A stretch of DNA of 6,184 nt. Origin: Actinomycetes bacterium. Lineage in GTDB: Bacteria; Actinomycetota; Acidimicrobiia; Acidimicrobiales; RAAP-2. Every line of letters begins with the position of its first letter. Position 1 is the first letter of the stretch. The notes beneath the pieces are model-generated. The model ran no database searches. It worked only from the letters and a program-made list of their open reading frames with translations, and was not told the DNA's origin. A program made the position numbers and the translations under genes. Shown in pieces: positions 1-5,606 of the stretch. The DNA lies in NCBI GenBank assembly GCA_021800645.1, contig JAJYYT010000132.1:1-6184 (forward strand). The letters are read 5' to 3'.

Positions 1-1
1 C

Positions 2-1222
2 GGAGGGCACTCGATGGGATGGACCAACCCGTGGGTGATCGGCGCCATCGTCGGCGGGATCGTCATGCTGGGCCTCTTCGGCTACATCGAGACCAAGGTC
101 TCGAACCCGATGTTCCGGCTGCCGCTCTTCCGGATCCGGGCGTTCGCCGCGGGCAACGTGGCCAGCCTGCTCGCCTCTCTGGGGCGAGGCGGCCTCATGT
201 TCATCCTGATCATCTGGCTGCAGGGCATCTGGCTGCCCCAGCACGGGTACAGCTTTGCCAACACCCCGCTGTGGGCCGGCATCTACATGCTGCCGCTCAC
301 TGCCGGATTCCTCATCGCGGGACCGGTCTCGGGCTTCCTGTCGGACCACTTCGGTGCCCGGCCCTTCGCCACGGGCGGGATGATCGCCGCGGCGGCGAGC
401 TTCGGGCTCTTGGAGCTGCTCCCCGCCAACTTCTCGTACATCTGGTTCGCGCTGCTCTTGCTTGTCAACGGGCTCGCGATGGGCCTCTTCGCCTCGCCGA
501 ACCGGGCCGGCATCATGAACAGCCTCCCCCCCAACCAGCGCGGTGCCGGGTCGGGGATGACCGCCACCTTCCAGAACTCGGCCATGGTGCTCTCCATCGG
601 CATCTTCTTCACCCTGATCATCACCGGCCTCGCGAGCGGCCTGCCGGGGAGCCTCTACCACGGGCTCGTCTCGCAAGGGATCCCCGCCGCGGCCGCGGCG
701 AAGGTGTCCCATCTGCCGCCAACCGGAGCGCTCTTCGCGGCCTTCTTGGGCTACAACCCGATGGCTCGGCTTCTCGGACCGGCCCTCAGCCACCTCTCCC
801 ATGCCCACGCGGTCTACCTCACCGGGCGGAGCTTCTTCCCCAAGCTCGTGTCCGGCCCGTTCATGAACGGCTTGCGCGAAGCATTCGACTTCTCGGTCGC
901 AGCCTGCGCTATCGCCGCAGTGGCCTCGTGGCTGCGGGGTGGCAAGTACCACTACGTGGAAGGTGACGAGCTGAAGGCTGCAGACATCGGCGCGCGCAGC
1001 GCGACCGCCGCGGTGCTCCGTCTCGGTGAGAGCCTCGAGCCCGAGCGTGTTGGCGCCAACGGCGACCGCCAGACGAACGGCGACCACCAGACGAACGGCG
1101 ACCGCCAGACGAACGGCGCCCGCCAAGGCGCTCCCGCCTTCCCGCTCGCGAAACCGGAGCCTTCCAGCAGATCGGGGCGGAGCGGGGCCGCGCTGCACCC
1201 GGGTGAGCGGCATGAGGCGTGA
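2..1222 (+). CDS. DHA2-type MFS drug exporter, C-terminal part (5' end outside window)
   Basis: This is the second half of a 14-helix major facilitator exporter of the EmrB/QacA (DHA2) kind, an inner-membrane proton antiporter that usually expels drugs or toxic organics. The frame is open to the window edge. The ATG at 14 lies just before a membrane helix (GWTNPWVIG...) that corresponds to mid-protein in this family, so it is internal and the real start lies upstream. Counting from that ATG, likely helices are at residues 6-25, 48-75, 85-109, 118-136, 143-161, 188-208 and 292-308. SDHFGARPFATGG (110-122) is the loop motif between helices, and SPNRAG plus PPNQRGAGSGM (161-182) are conserved DHA2 features. 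The region around PPTGALFAAFLGYNPM (235-250) is typical of actinobacterial members. A hydrophilic tail of about 90 residues follows the last helix and contains a hexapeptide repeat. The stop overlaps the MerR gene. The substrate cannot be read from the sequence. Confidence 0.9.
   Translation, partial: GGHSMGWTNPWVIGAIVGGIVMLGLFGYIETKVSNPMFRLPLFRIRAFAAGNVASLLASLGRGGLMFILIIWLQGIWLPQHGYSFANTPLWAGIYMLPLTAGFLIAGPVSGFLSDHFGARPFATGGMIAAAASFGLLELLPANFSYIWFALLLLVNGLAMGLFASPNRAGIMNSLPPNQRGAGSGMTATFQNSAMVLSIGIFFTLIITGLASGLPGSLYHGLVSQGIPAAAAAKVSHLPPTGALFAAFLGYNPMARLLGPALSHLSHAHAVYLTGRSFFPKLVSGPFMNGLREAFDFSVAACAIAAVASWLRGGKYHYVEGDELKAADIGARSATAAVLRLGESLEPERVGANGDRQTNGDHQTNGDRQTNGARQGAPAFPLAKPEPSSRSGRSGAALHPGERHEA
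1058..1126 (+). repeat. 18-bp tandem repeat, about 3.8 copies, in the exporter's 3' end
   Basis: Units begin at 1058, 1076, 1094 and 1112. The first three are nearly identical (aacggcgaccgccagacg, with one base change turning Arg into His in the second), and the fourth is partial and diverged. Each unit encodes NGDRQT in the exporter frame, giving a polar, uncharged-to-basic cytoplasmic tail. Because 18 is a multiple of three, copy-number change would keep the reading frame. Confidence 0.9.
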
Positions 1223-1796
1223 AGGCCAGCGCAACGAGACAGGTGCGGCGGCCTCGAGCGAGACCGTGACCGTCGAACCGGCCGTCTCCGCAGAAGCCGG
1301 GAGTGACCATGAGCTCGACGGTCTCCTGAAGATCGGGGCGGTGGCCGCCCGGCTCGGGATCTCCGAGCGGACCCTGCGCTACTACGAGGAGGTCGGGCTC
1401 CTCCGCCCGCACCTTCACCACCCCGGGGCCAGCAGGCGCTACTGCGACGCAGACGTCGAGCGGATCCAGCGCATCCGTGAGCTGCAGGGTCTCATGGGGT
1501 TCAATCTCGAAGAGATCCGTCGCATCGTCGCCGCCGAGGATCGCCTGCGGTTGCTGCGGGAACGGTTCTACGAGGGTGGCGACGACGACCAGCGCCGTAT
1601 CCACGAGGAGGCGGGCGAGGTGCTCCTCGACCTGCGAGCCCAAGTCGAGGCGAAGATCGGGCTGCTGAGCGGCTTCCTCGAACAGCTGGACGCCAGGATC
1701 CGGCGGCACCAGGACCGCAGCTCGGTCAAAGAGCCGTCGGTCGCCGAGCAGTGCGAGCAGCAGCCCGCGGCGAGGAGTGGGCCCCCGGAACTGTAA
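1212..1796 (+). CDS. MerR-family transcriptional regulator
   Basis: This is a 194-residue DNA-binding regulator. After a low-complexity N-terminal stretch of about 37 residues, the MerR winged helix-turn-helix runs from residue 38 to about 106: KIGAVAARLGISERTLRYYEEVGLLRP (helix-turn-helix and start of the wing), then SRRYCDADVERIQRI and FNLEEIRRIV. A charged helical segment at about 125-165 is the expected dimerisation coiled coil. There is no recognisable C-terminal ligand domain and no metal-binding cysteine cluster, so the effector is unknown. I chose the ATG at 1212, which overlaps the exporter stop by 11 bp and has a weak GGTGAG ribosome site 4 to 5 nt upstream. A GTG at 1266 is an alternative. 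The frame is open further up to a GTG at 1026, but that stretch lies inside the exporter and is Arg/Thr repeat. By position it probably controls the exporter operon, acting at a promoter outside the window. Confidence 0.88.
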   Translation: MRREGQRNETGAAASSETVTVEPAVSAEAGSDHELDGLLKIGAVAARLGISERTLRYYEEVGLLRPHLHHPGASRRYCDADVERIQRIRELQGLMGFNLEEIRRIVAAEDRLRLLRERFYEGGDDDQRRIHEEAGEVLLDLRAQVEAKIGLLSGFLEQLDARIRRHQDRSSVKEPSVAEQCEQQPAARSGPPEL

Positions 1797-1798
1797 GG

Positions 1799-1819
1799 CC
1801 GGGGAGCAGTGAACCCCGG
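1799..1819. terminator. Possible hairpin just after the MerR gene
   Basis: CCGGGG at 1799-1804 can pair with CCCCGG at 1814-1819 around a 9-nt loop, starting 3 nt after the MerR stop codon. The same CCGGGG can instead pair with CCCCGG at 1783-1788 inside the gene's last codons. There is no T-run after the stem, as is common in high-GC actinobacteria, so its role as a terminator is uncertain. Confidence 0.25.
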
Positions 1820-1845
1820 GAGCGGATGCGATGCGTTCCCTGCCT

Positions 1846-1876
1846 CCGGCGCTCGTCGCGAAGGCGGCCGCGCCGG
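1846..1876. terminator. Possible bidirectional terminator hairpin between convergent genes
   Basis: A perfect 7-bp inverted repeat, CCGGCGC at 1846-1852 and GCGCCGG at 1870-1876, with a 17-nt spacer, sits between the ends of the MerR gene (1796) and the E2 gene (1899). An overlapping 6-bp alternative, CGCTCG at 1850-1855 with CGAGCG at 1878-1883, competes with it. A stem here could stop transcripts arriving from either side. There is no T-tract, and at this GC content short inverted repeats arise by chance, so confidence is limited. Confidence 0.35.
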
Positions 1877-1898
1877 GCGAGCGTGAGGAGTCAGCCAG

Positions 1899-3407
1899 TC
1901 AGCGCGCGGCGAGCGCCCGCTCGGGGCGCTCGACGAGGGCTTTGAGCCGGAGGAGGAAGCGCGCCGCCTCGGCGCCGTCGCACACGCGGTGATCGAAGGC
2001 ACAGACGAGCTTGGCGGTCGCGCGCACTTCGAGCGCGTCGTCGTGGACGGCCGCGCGGGGCGCGATCGAGCCGACGCCGAGGATGGCCGCCTCGGGAATG
2101 TTGATGACCGGGTTGCCGTCGTCCAGTCCGAGCGCGCCGTAGTTCGAGATCGTGAAGGTCGAGCCGACGAGCTCGTTCGGCGTGAGGGTGCCGGCGCGGG
2201 CCGAACGGCTGAGTCTCGCGAGCTCAGCAGCGAACTCGCCGACGGTCAGGCGGTCCGCCTCGCGCAAGACGGGAACGACCAGTCCGTGCTGGGTGGACGT
2301 GGCGATGCCCAGGTGCACCGACCGATGGACGTGGATCATCTTGGACTCGGAGTCGAAGCTCGCGTTGAGGAGCGGGGCCGCACGCAGGGCGATCGGCACC
2401 ATCCAGGCCAAGAGCGCGAATGGCGTCAGCTCCTGGCGAGGGTGGTGGTGGTCGTCGTGCCGGTCGCCGCCGGCCCGGGCTGGGTTCGCGCGCTCGAGCT
2501 CGTCGTCGAGAAGGGCTCGCATTTCCAAGAGCCGCTCACAGTCGACCCAGAGGCCTGCCGTCGCCTCGGGGATCTGCGCGCGAGAGCGGCTCATGCGCTC
2601 GGCGATCCGGGCCCGGATGCCGACGACCGGGATCTCGTCGGGGAGCTCTTCGCCGAGCTGCTCTGCGGGCGCCCGGCCAACGAAGGTCTCGCCTTGGCGG
2701 GGCTCTTCCCGCCAGTCGGGCGTCTCGACCCCGGCGCGAGCTGACGCGGCCGCCTCGACGTCGTCGCGGCTCACCTCGCCGTGCGGGCCCGTCGCCTGGA
2801 GGCTGCGCAGGTCGACGCCGAGGGACTTGGCGAGCCAGCGGACCGGCGGCTTGGCCATCGGGCGGGCGGCCGACGGCGGGCTCGCCGGAGCGGGAGGCTC
2901 GGAGGCCGAGGTCGGGACACCCTCCATCCGCATGGTGCGCGACCAGTCCCGCGGTCGGCGCGCGGGCTGTGGTGGCTCGGCCCCGTAGCCGACGAGCAGC
3001 GCCTCGCGTCCAGAGGCGCGCTCGTGGGTGCCGTCGCGCCCCGCTGCCTGATCTGCGCCGCGCGAGGGCTGCCCAGCCTGTGGTCGGGTGGCGCCAGGGC
3101 CCGCGCCGCTCGGGGGGGTGCCAGCGCCGCTCGCACTCGTGATCGGCGCCGCGCCCGCGTCCGCCCCCTCCCCGGTGTCGATACGCGCCAGGAGCGCGCC
3201 CACCGCCAGCTCGTCGCCCGGGGCGGCGTTGAGGTGGGTGACCCTGCCGGCGAATGGCGACGGGAGCTCCACGGCGGCCTTCGCGGTCTCGATCGTGACC
3301 AGAGGCTGGTTCAGCTCGATGGCGGCCCCCTCGGCCACGTGCCACTCGACGATCGTGGCGTTCTCGAGGCCCTCGCCGACGTCGGGCAGGAGGAAGTCGC
3401 GTTCCAT
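1899..3407 (-). CDS. bkdC: Dihydrolipoamide acyltransferase (E2) of branched-chain 2-oxo acid dehydrogenase
   Basis: This is the core subunit of a 2-oxo acid dehydrogenase complex. Its lipoyl arm receives the acyl group from E1 and the C-terminal domain passes it to coenzyme A. The 502-residue protein has one lipoyl domain at about 3-77, with DVGEGLE at 9-15 and lipoyl-lysine 43 in ETAKAAVELPSPFAG. An Ala/Pro/Gly-rich linker follows, with the actinobacterial-looking LLVGYG (137-142) and ARRPR. The peripheral subunit-binding domain is at about 184-220 (KPPVRWLAKSLGVDL... GPHGEVSRDDV), then a second linker. The catalytic domain runs from about 258 to 500, with GLVVPV (375-380), TFTISNYGALG (418-428) and the active-site FDHRVCDG with His473 and Asp477. 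The only oddity is a His/Asp-rich stretch at 315-324. The ATG at 3407 is 15 nt after the E1-beta stop, with a weak AAGAG 7 nt upstream. A pyruvate-specific E2 is the main alternative, since E2 sequence alone settles substrate poorly. Confidence 0.93.
   Translation of the reverse strand: MERDFLLPDVGEGLENATIVEWHVAEGAAIELNQPLVTIETAKAAVELPSPFAGRVTHLNAAPGDELAVGALLARIDTGEGADAGAAPITSASGAGTPPSGAGPGATRPQAGQPSRGADQAAGRDGTHERASGREALLVGYGAEPPQPARRPRDWSRTMRMEGVPTSASEPPAPASPPSAARPMAKPPVRWLAKSLGVDLRSLQATGPHGEVSRDDVEAAASARAGVETPDWREEPRQGETFVGRAPAEQLGEELPDEIPVVGIRARIAERMSRSRAQIPEATAGLWVDCERLLEMRALLDDELERANPARAGGDRHDDHHHPRQELTPFALLAWMVPIALRAAPLLNASFDSESKMIHVHRSVHLGIATSTQHGLVVPVLREADRLTVGEFAAELARLSRSARAGTLTPNELVGSTFTISNYGALGLDDGNPVINIPEAAILGVGSIAPRAAVHDDALEVRATAKLVCAFDHRVCDGAEAARFLLRLKALVERPERALAAR
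2441..2458. repeat. Trinucleotide tract (GGT)4(CGT)2 inside the E2 gene
   Basis: On the plus strand four GGT units (2441-2452) are followed by two CGT units (2453-2458). On the coding strand this gives the run HDDHHH at residues 317-322 of the E2 protein. Slippage in such a tract would add or remove whole His or Asp codons. Confidence 0.75.
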
Positions 3408-3422
3408 CTGCGAGCTCTTACC

Positions 3423-4400
3423 TCAGTAGGACCAGACGGCTTGGACGGCGTCGAGGACCCTGTCGACGCCCGGCAGCCACTGCGTCTCGAGCCGTGCCGG
3501 AGGGTACGGGGTGTCGAAGCCCGTCGCGCGGAGCACCGGCGCCTCGAGGTGGTAGAAGGCGCGCTCTTGGACGAGGGCGGCGAGCTCCGCACCCATCCCG
3601 AGCGTCCTCGGCGCCTCGTGGACGATGATGCAGCGCCCGGTCCGCTTGACCGAGTCGACCACGGTGTCGACGTCGATCGGCGACAGCGAGCGGAGGTCCA
3701 CCACCTCGACGCTGACCGATGCCTGGGACGCGGCCTCCTCCGCCGCCGACATCGCCACCGCCACCGCGCCCCCGTAGGCGACGAGGGTCACGTCGCCGCC
3801 GGCACGCCGGACGACGGCGCGGTCGAAAGGAGGCGTTCGCACCGGCAGGTCGAGCTCCTCTTTCACCCAGTACCGCTGCTTGGGCTCGAGGAAGATCACC
3901 GGGTCCGGACACTCGACGGCCTCGCGCAGCATCGAGTACGCGTCTGCGGGTGAGGACGGGGACACGACCTTCAGCCCCGCCGTGTGCGCGTAGTACGTCT
4001 CGGGGGACTCCGAGTGGTGCTCGGGCGACCCGATGCGCCCGAAGGAGGGGATGCGCACCACGACACCGAGGTCGACGAGGCCGCCCGATCGAAGTCGGTA
4101 CTTGGCGAGCTGGTTGATGACCTGGTCGAGGGCGGGGTAGCTGAACCCGTCGAATTGGAGCTCGGCCACCGGCCGGTACCCGCGCAGCGCCAGGCCGATG
4201 GCGAGCCCGACGATCCCGGACTCGGCAAGTGGCGTGTCGAAGCAGCGCGCCGGCCCGAACCGCTCGAAGAGGCCCTCGGTCACCCGGAAGACTCCGCCCA
4301 GCCGACCGACGTCTTCGCCGAAGACGAGCACCTTGGAGTCGCTCTCCATCGCGTCTGCGAGCGCCGCGTTGAGGGCGCCGACCATCGTGGTCGCGGTCAC
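3423..4400 (-). CDS. bkdB: 2-oxo acid dehydrogenase E1 component, beta subunit (branched-chain type)
   Basis: This is the beta subunit of the thiamine-diphosphate-dependent E1 decarboxylase, which forms an alpha2beta2 heterotetramer with the preceding gene's product. From the GTG at 4400 it is 325 residues, the usual length. Conserved stretches are VFGEDVGRLGGVFRVTEGL (26-44), TPLAESGIVGLAIGLAL (56-72) with Glu60 as the expected cofactor-activating glutamate, AELQFDGFSYPALDQVINQLAKYR (79-102) and SPEHHSESPE (125-134) with the active-site histidine pair 128/129. The transketolase C-terminal domain (about 190-320) begins after FLEPKQRYW. The HSESPE...AHTAGLKVV and FLEPK patterns are closer to branched-chain than to pyruvate E1-beta. 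The GTG overlaps the E1-alpha stop as GTGA, a classic translational coupling, and a GGGA lies 6 nt upstream. The ATG at 4385 would remove only five residues and cannot be excluded. The frame is open further upstream, but there it only shadows E1-alpha. Confidence 0.93.
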   Translation of the reverse strand: MTATTMVGALNAALADAMESDSKVLVFGEDVGRLGGVFRVTEGLFERFGPARCFDTPLAESGIVGLAIGLALRGYRPVAELQFDGFSYPALDQVINQLAKYRLRSGGLVDLGVVVRIPSFGRIGSPEHHSESPETYYAHTAGLKVVSPSSPADAYSMLREAVECPDPVIFLEPKQRYWVKEELDLPVRTPPFDRAVVRRAGGDVTLVAYGGAVAVAMSAAEEAASQASVSVEVVDLRSLSPIDVDTVVDSVKRTGRCIIVHEAPRTLGMGAELAALVQERAFYHLEAPVLRATGFDTPYPPARLETQWLPGVDRVLDAVQAVWSY

Positions 4401-5518
4401 GGCTGGTCCCAGCCGAGCGACGACTCGAGCTCGGCCCGCTGGCGCTCGAGCTCGGAGGTGGGCTTCGAGAAGACGAGGTCGAAGAGCTCGGTGACGGGGG
4501 GATCGGGGGCGTCGTAGACCTCGGCGCGCAGGCGCGCCGCAGCCTCCTCCGCTGCCCCGTCGGCTGCTTCTTGCTCCGGGGTTCCCCAGAGCCCCTCTCT
4601 CTCGAGGTGGCGGCGGTAGCGGTCGATCGGGTCGAGGGCGCTCCAGTGCTCGAGCTCCGCCTCGTCCCGGTAGCGCGTGGGGTCGTCGGAGGTGGTGTGC
4701 GCGCCCCTGCGGTAGGTGACGAGCTCGAGCAGCATCGGCCCACCCCCGTCCCGGATGCGGCGCAGGGCGTCGGCGGTGACCGAGTACGTGGCGAGGACGT
4801 CGTTGCCGTCGCAGCGCACCCCGGGCATGCCATAGGCGACCGCCTTCTGGGCGAGCGTCGCGCTGTGAGTCTGCACTTCGGAGCGAACGGAGATCGCCCA
4901 GTGGTTGTTCTGCACGACGAAGAGGCACGGCAGATCGAACACGGTCGCCATGTTGCATGCCTCGTGCACGTCGCCCTCGCTGAGCGCGCCGTCGCCCATC
5001 ACGGCGACGACCACCTCCGGCGCGCCGTCGAGCTTCACTCCCATCGCGTAGCCCGCCGCGTGCGGGGCGTGAGCACCGACCACGATGCACATCGGCATGG
5101 TCTTCTTGTCGATCAACCCGCGCCCGCCGTGGTAGGCACCCCGCCACATCATGGCGATCCCTACCGGGTCGATGCCTCGGGCGACGAACAACCCGAGCTC
5201 TCGGTACTGGGGGAAGAGCCAGTCGCCGGTCGCGAGTGCCGCGGCGACGCCTACCTGCGCCCCCTCCTGACCGAGGCAGGAGGCGTAGAGGGCGAGCTGT
5301 CCCTGACGCTGGAGGCGCACGAGCTCGGCGTCGAGCCTGCGGGTTACCACCATGTGGGTGAGGAGGCGACGGCGCTCGTCCGCCGCAAGGTCGTCGGGGT
5401 ACCTCGGGCTGGTGGCCCCGGTCCGACGCCCCTCGGGGTCGAGCACGCTCAGCGGGGCGTCAATGCCCCAAAGCTCCATGTCAGCCGGGTACGAGAGGGC
5501 TCGCGAGGCGTGCGTCAC
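4397..5518 (-). CDS. bkdA: 2-oxo acid dehydrogenase E1 component, alpha subunit (branched-chain type)
   Basis: This is the alpha subunit of E1, which decarboxylates 2-oxo acids (probably those from valine, leucine and isoleucine) using thiamine diphosphate and transfers the acyl group to lipoyl-E2. It has 373 residues. The thiamine diphosphate/Mg motif starts at GDGALSEGDVHEACN (175-189) and closes with NN at 204-205. YASCLGQEGAQVG (78-90), FPQYRELG (102-109) and GAHAPHAAGYAMG (148-160) are E1-alpha family blocks. RRGAHTTSDDPTRYRD (270-285) matches the HSTSDD phosphorylation-loop pattern of branched-chain enzymes rather than the HSMSDPG pattern of pyruvate enzymes, which is the main reason for the substrate call. 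The GTG start at 5518 is favoured by a strong GGAGGT ribosome site 5 nt upstream. The ATG at 5479 has none. It is the first gene of the three-gene unit, and its order matches the mycobacterial bkdABC cluster. Confidence 0.93.
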   Translation of the reverse strand: MTHASRALSYPADMELWGIDAPLSVLDPEGRRTGATSPRYPDDLAADERRRLLTHMVVTRRLDAELVRLQRQGQLALYASCLGQEGAQVGVAAALATGDWLFPQYRELGLFVARGIDPVGIAMMWRGAYHGGRGLIDKKTMPMCIVVGAHAPHAAGYAMGVKLDGAPEVVVAVMGDGALSEGDVHEACNMATVFDLPCLFVVQNNHWAISVRSEVQTHSATLAQKAVAYGMPGVRCDGNDVLATYSVTADALRRIRDGGGPMLLELVTYRRGAHTTSDDPTRYRDEAELEHWSALDPIDRYRRHLEREGLWGTPEQEAADGAAEEAAARLRAEVYDAPDPPVTELFDLVFSKPTSELERQRAELESSLGWDQP

Positions 5519-5523
5519 CTTGC

Positions 5524-5529
5524 ACCTCC
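5524..5529 (-). promoter_or_regulatory. Ribosome binding site of the E1-alpha gene
   Basis: GGAGGT on the minus strand, 5 nt before the GTG at 5518. It is the clearest Shine-Dalgarno site in the window and decides the GTG start over the downstream ATG. Confidence 0.8.
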
Positions 5530-5536
5530 AGCTCGC

Positions 5537-5542
5537 AATCTA
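5537..5542 (-). promoter_or_regulatory. Weak candidate -10 element for the E1-alpha operon
   Basis: TAGATT on the minus strand fits the TANNNT pattern and is the only AT-rich hexamer in the 88-bp gap before E1-alpha. No recognisable -35 element sits 17 bp upstream. It would give a leader of only about ten bases, so this is a tentative call. The operon may instead be transcribed from in front of the upstream transporter. Confidence 0.2.
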
Positions 5543-5551
5543 CCTGCGGCA

Positions 5552-5563
5552 CCGACGCGTCGG
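5552..5563. promoter_or_regulatory. Perfect 12-bp palindrome upstream of E1-alpha, possible operator
   Basis: CCGACGCGTCGG reads the same on both strands and lies 34 bp upstream of the GTG start, next to the candidate -10 element. A dimeric repressor site at this place would control the dehydrogenase genes. It contains a GC-only core plus a single A/T pair per arm, and in DNA of this composition chance palindromes are not rare. No second copy is seen in the window. Confidence 0.3.
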
Positions 5564-5569
5564 GCGTCT

Positions 5570-5596
5570 CGGCCGCCGGACCCGGTGCGACGGCCG
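5570..5596 (-). terminator. Possible hairpin after the PHS-like transporter gene
   Basis: CGGCCG at 5591-5596 and again at 5570-5575 can pair as a 6-bp stem around a 15-nt loop, beginning 11 bp after the transporter stop codon at 5607. Shorter CCGG pairings inside the loop compete with it, and no T-run follows. If real, it would partly separate the transporter from the dehydrogenase genes. Confidence 0.22.
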
Positions 5597-5606
5597 GGGG
5601 AGCAGA

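Noticed and set aside
14..1222. The ATG at 14 as the true start of the exporter gene.
   Set aside because: The frame is open to the window edge, and the residues from 14 match the middle of a 14-helix DHA2 protein. The gene is cut by the window rather than being a half-size transporter.
909..1709. A 266-codon minus-strand open frame opposite the exporter end and MerR gene.
   Set aside because: It is antisense to two well-supported genes and has Arg/Gly/Ser repeats arising from the 18-bp tandem repeat. It shows no recognisable domain.
1977..2003. Two cysteines (469 and 476) flanking the E2 active-site His473, considered as a possible redox switch.
   Set aside because: Cys at the position just before the catalytic Asp is a variation I recall in other E2 acyltransferases, and a hydrophobic residue is equally common. 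The sequence alone gives no evidence for a disulfide.
1989..2744. Long plus-strand open frame opposite the E2 gene.
   Set aside because: Long antisense frames are expected at this GC content. The translation is rich in Arg, Gly, Ala and Val with no fold motifs, while the minus strand holds a complete E2.
2781..3953. A 390-codon plus-strand open frame opposite E2 and E1-beta.
   Set aside because: It spans the junction of two real genes on the other strand and its product is Arg/Gly/Asp-rich low-complexity sequence, the usual shadow of a high-GC coding strand.
3418..4833. A 471-codon minus-strand frame over E1-beta and part of E1-alpha.
   Set aside because: It is out of frame with both real genes, and its product is Arg/Ser/Thr/Pro-rich without domain features.
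3423..5147. A 574-codon fused form of E1-beta extending through E1-alpha.
   Set aside because: The upstream 250 codons are an out-of-frame reading of E1-alpha. The GTG at 4400 with the GTGA overlap gives the normal family length.
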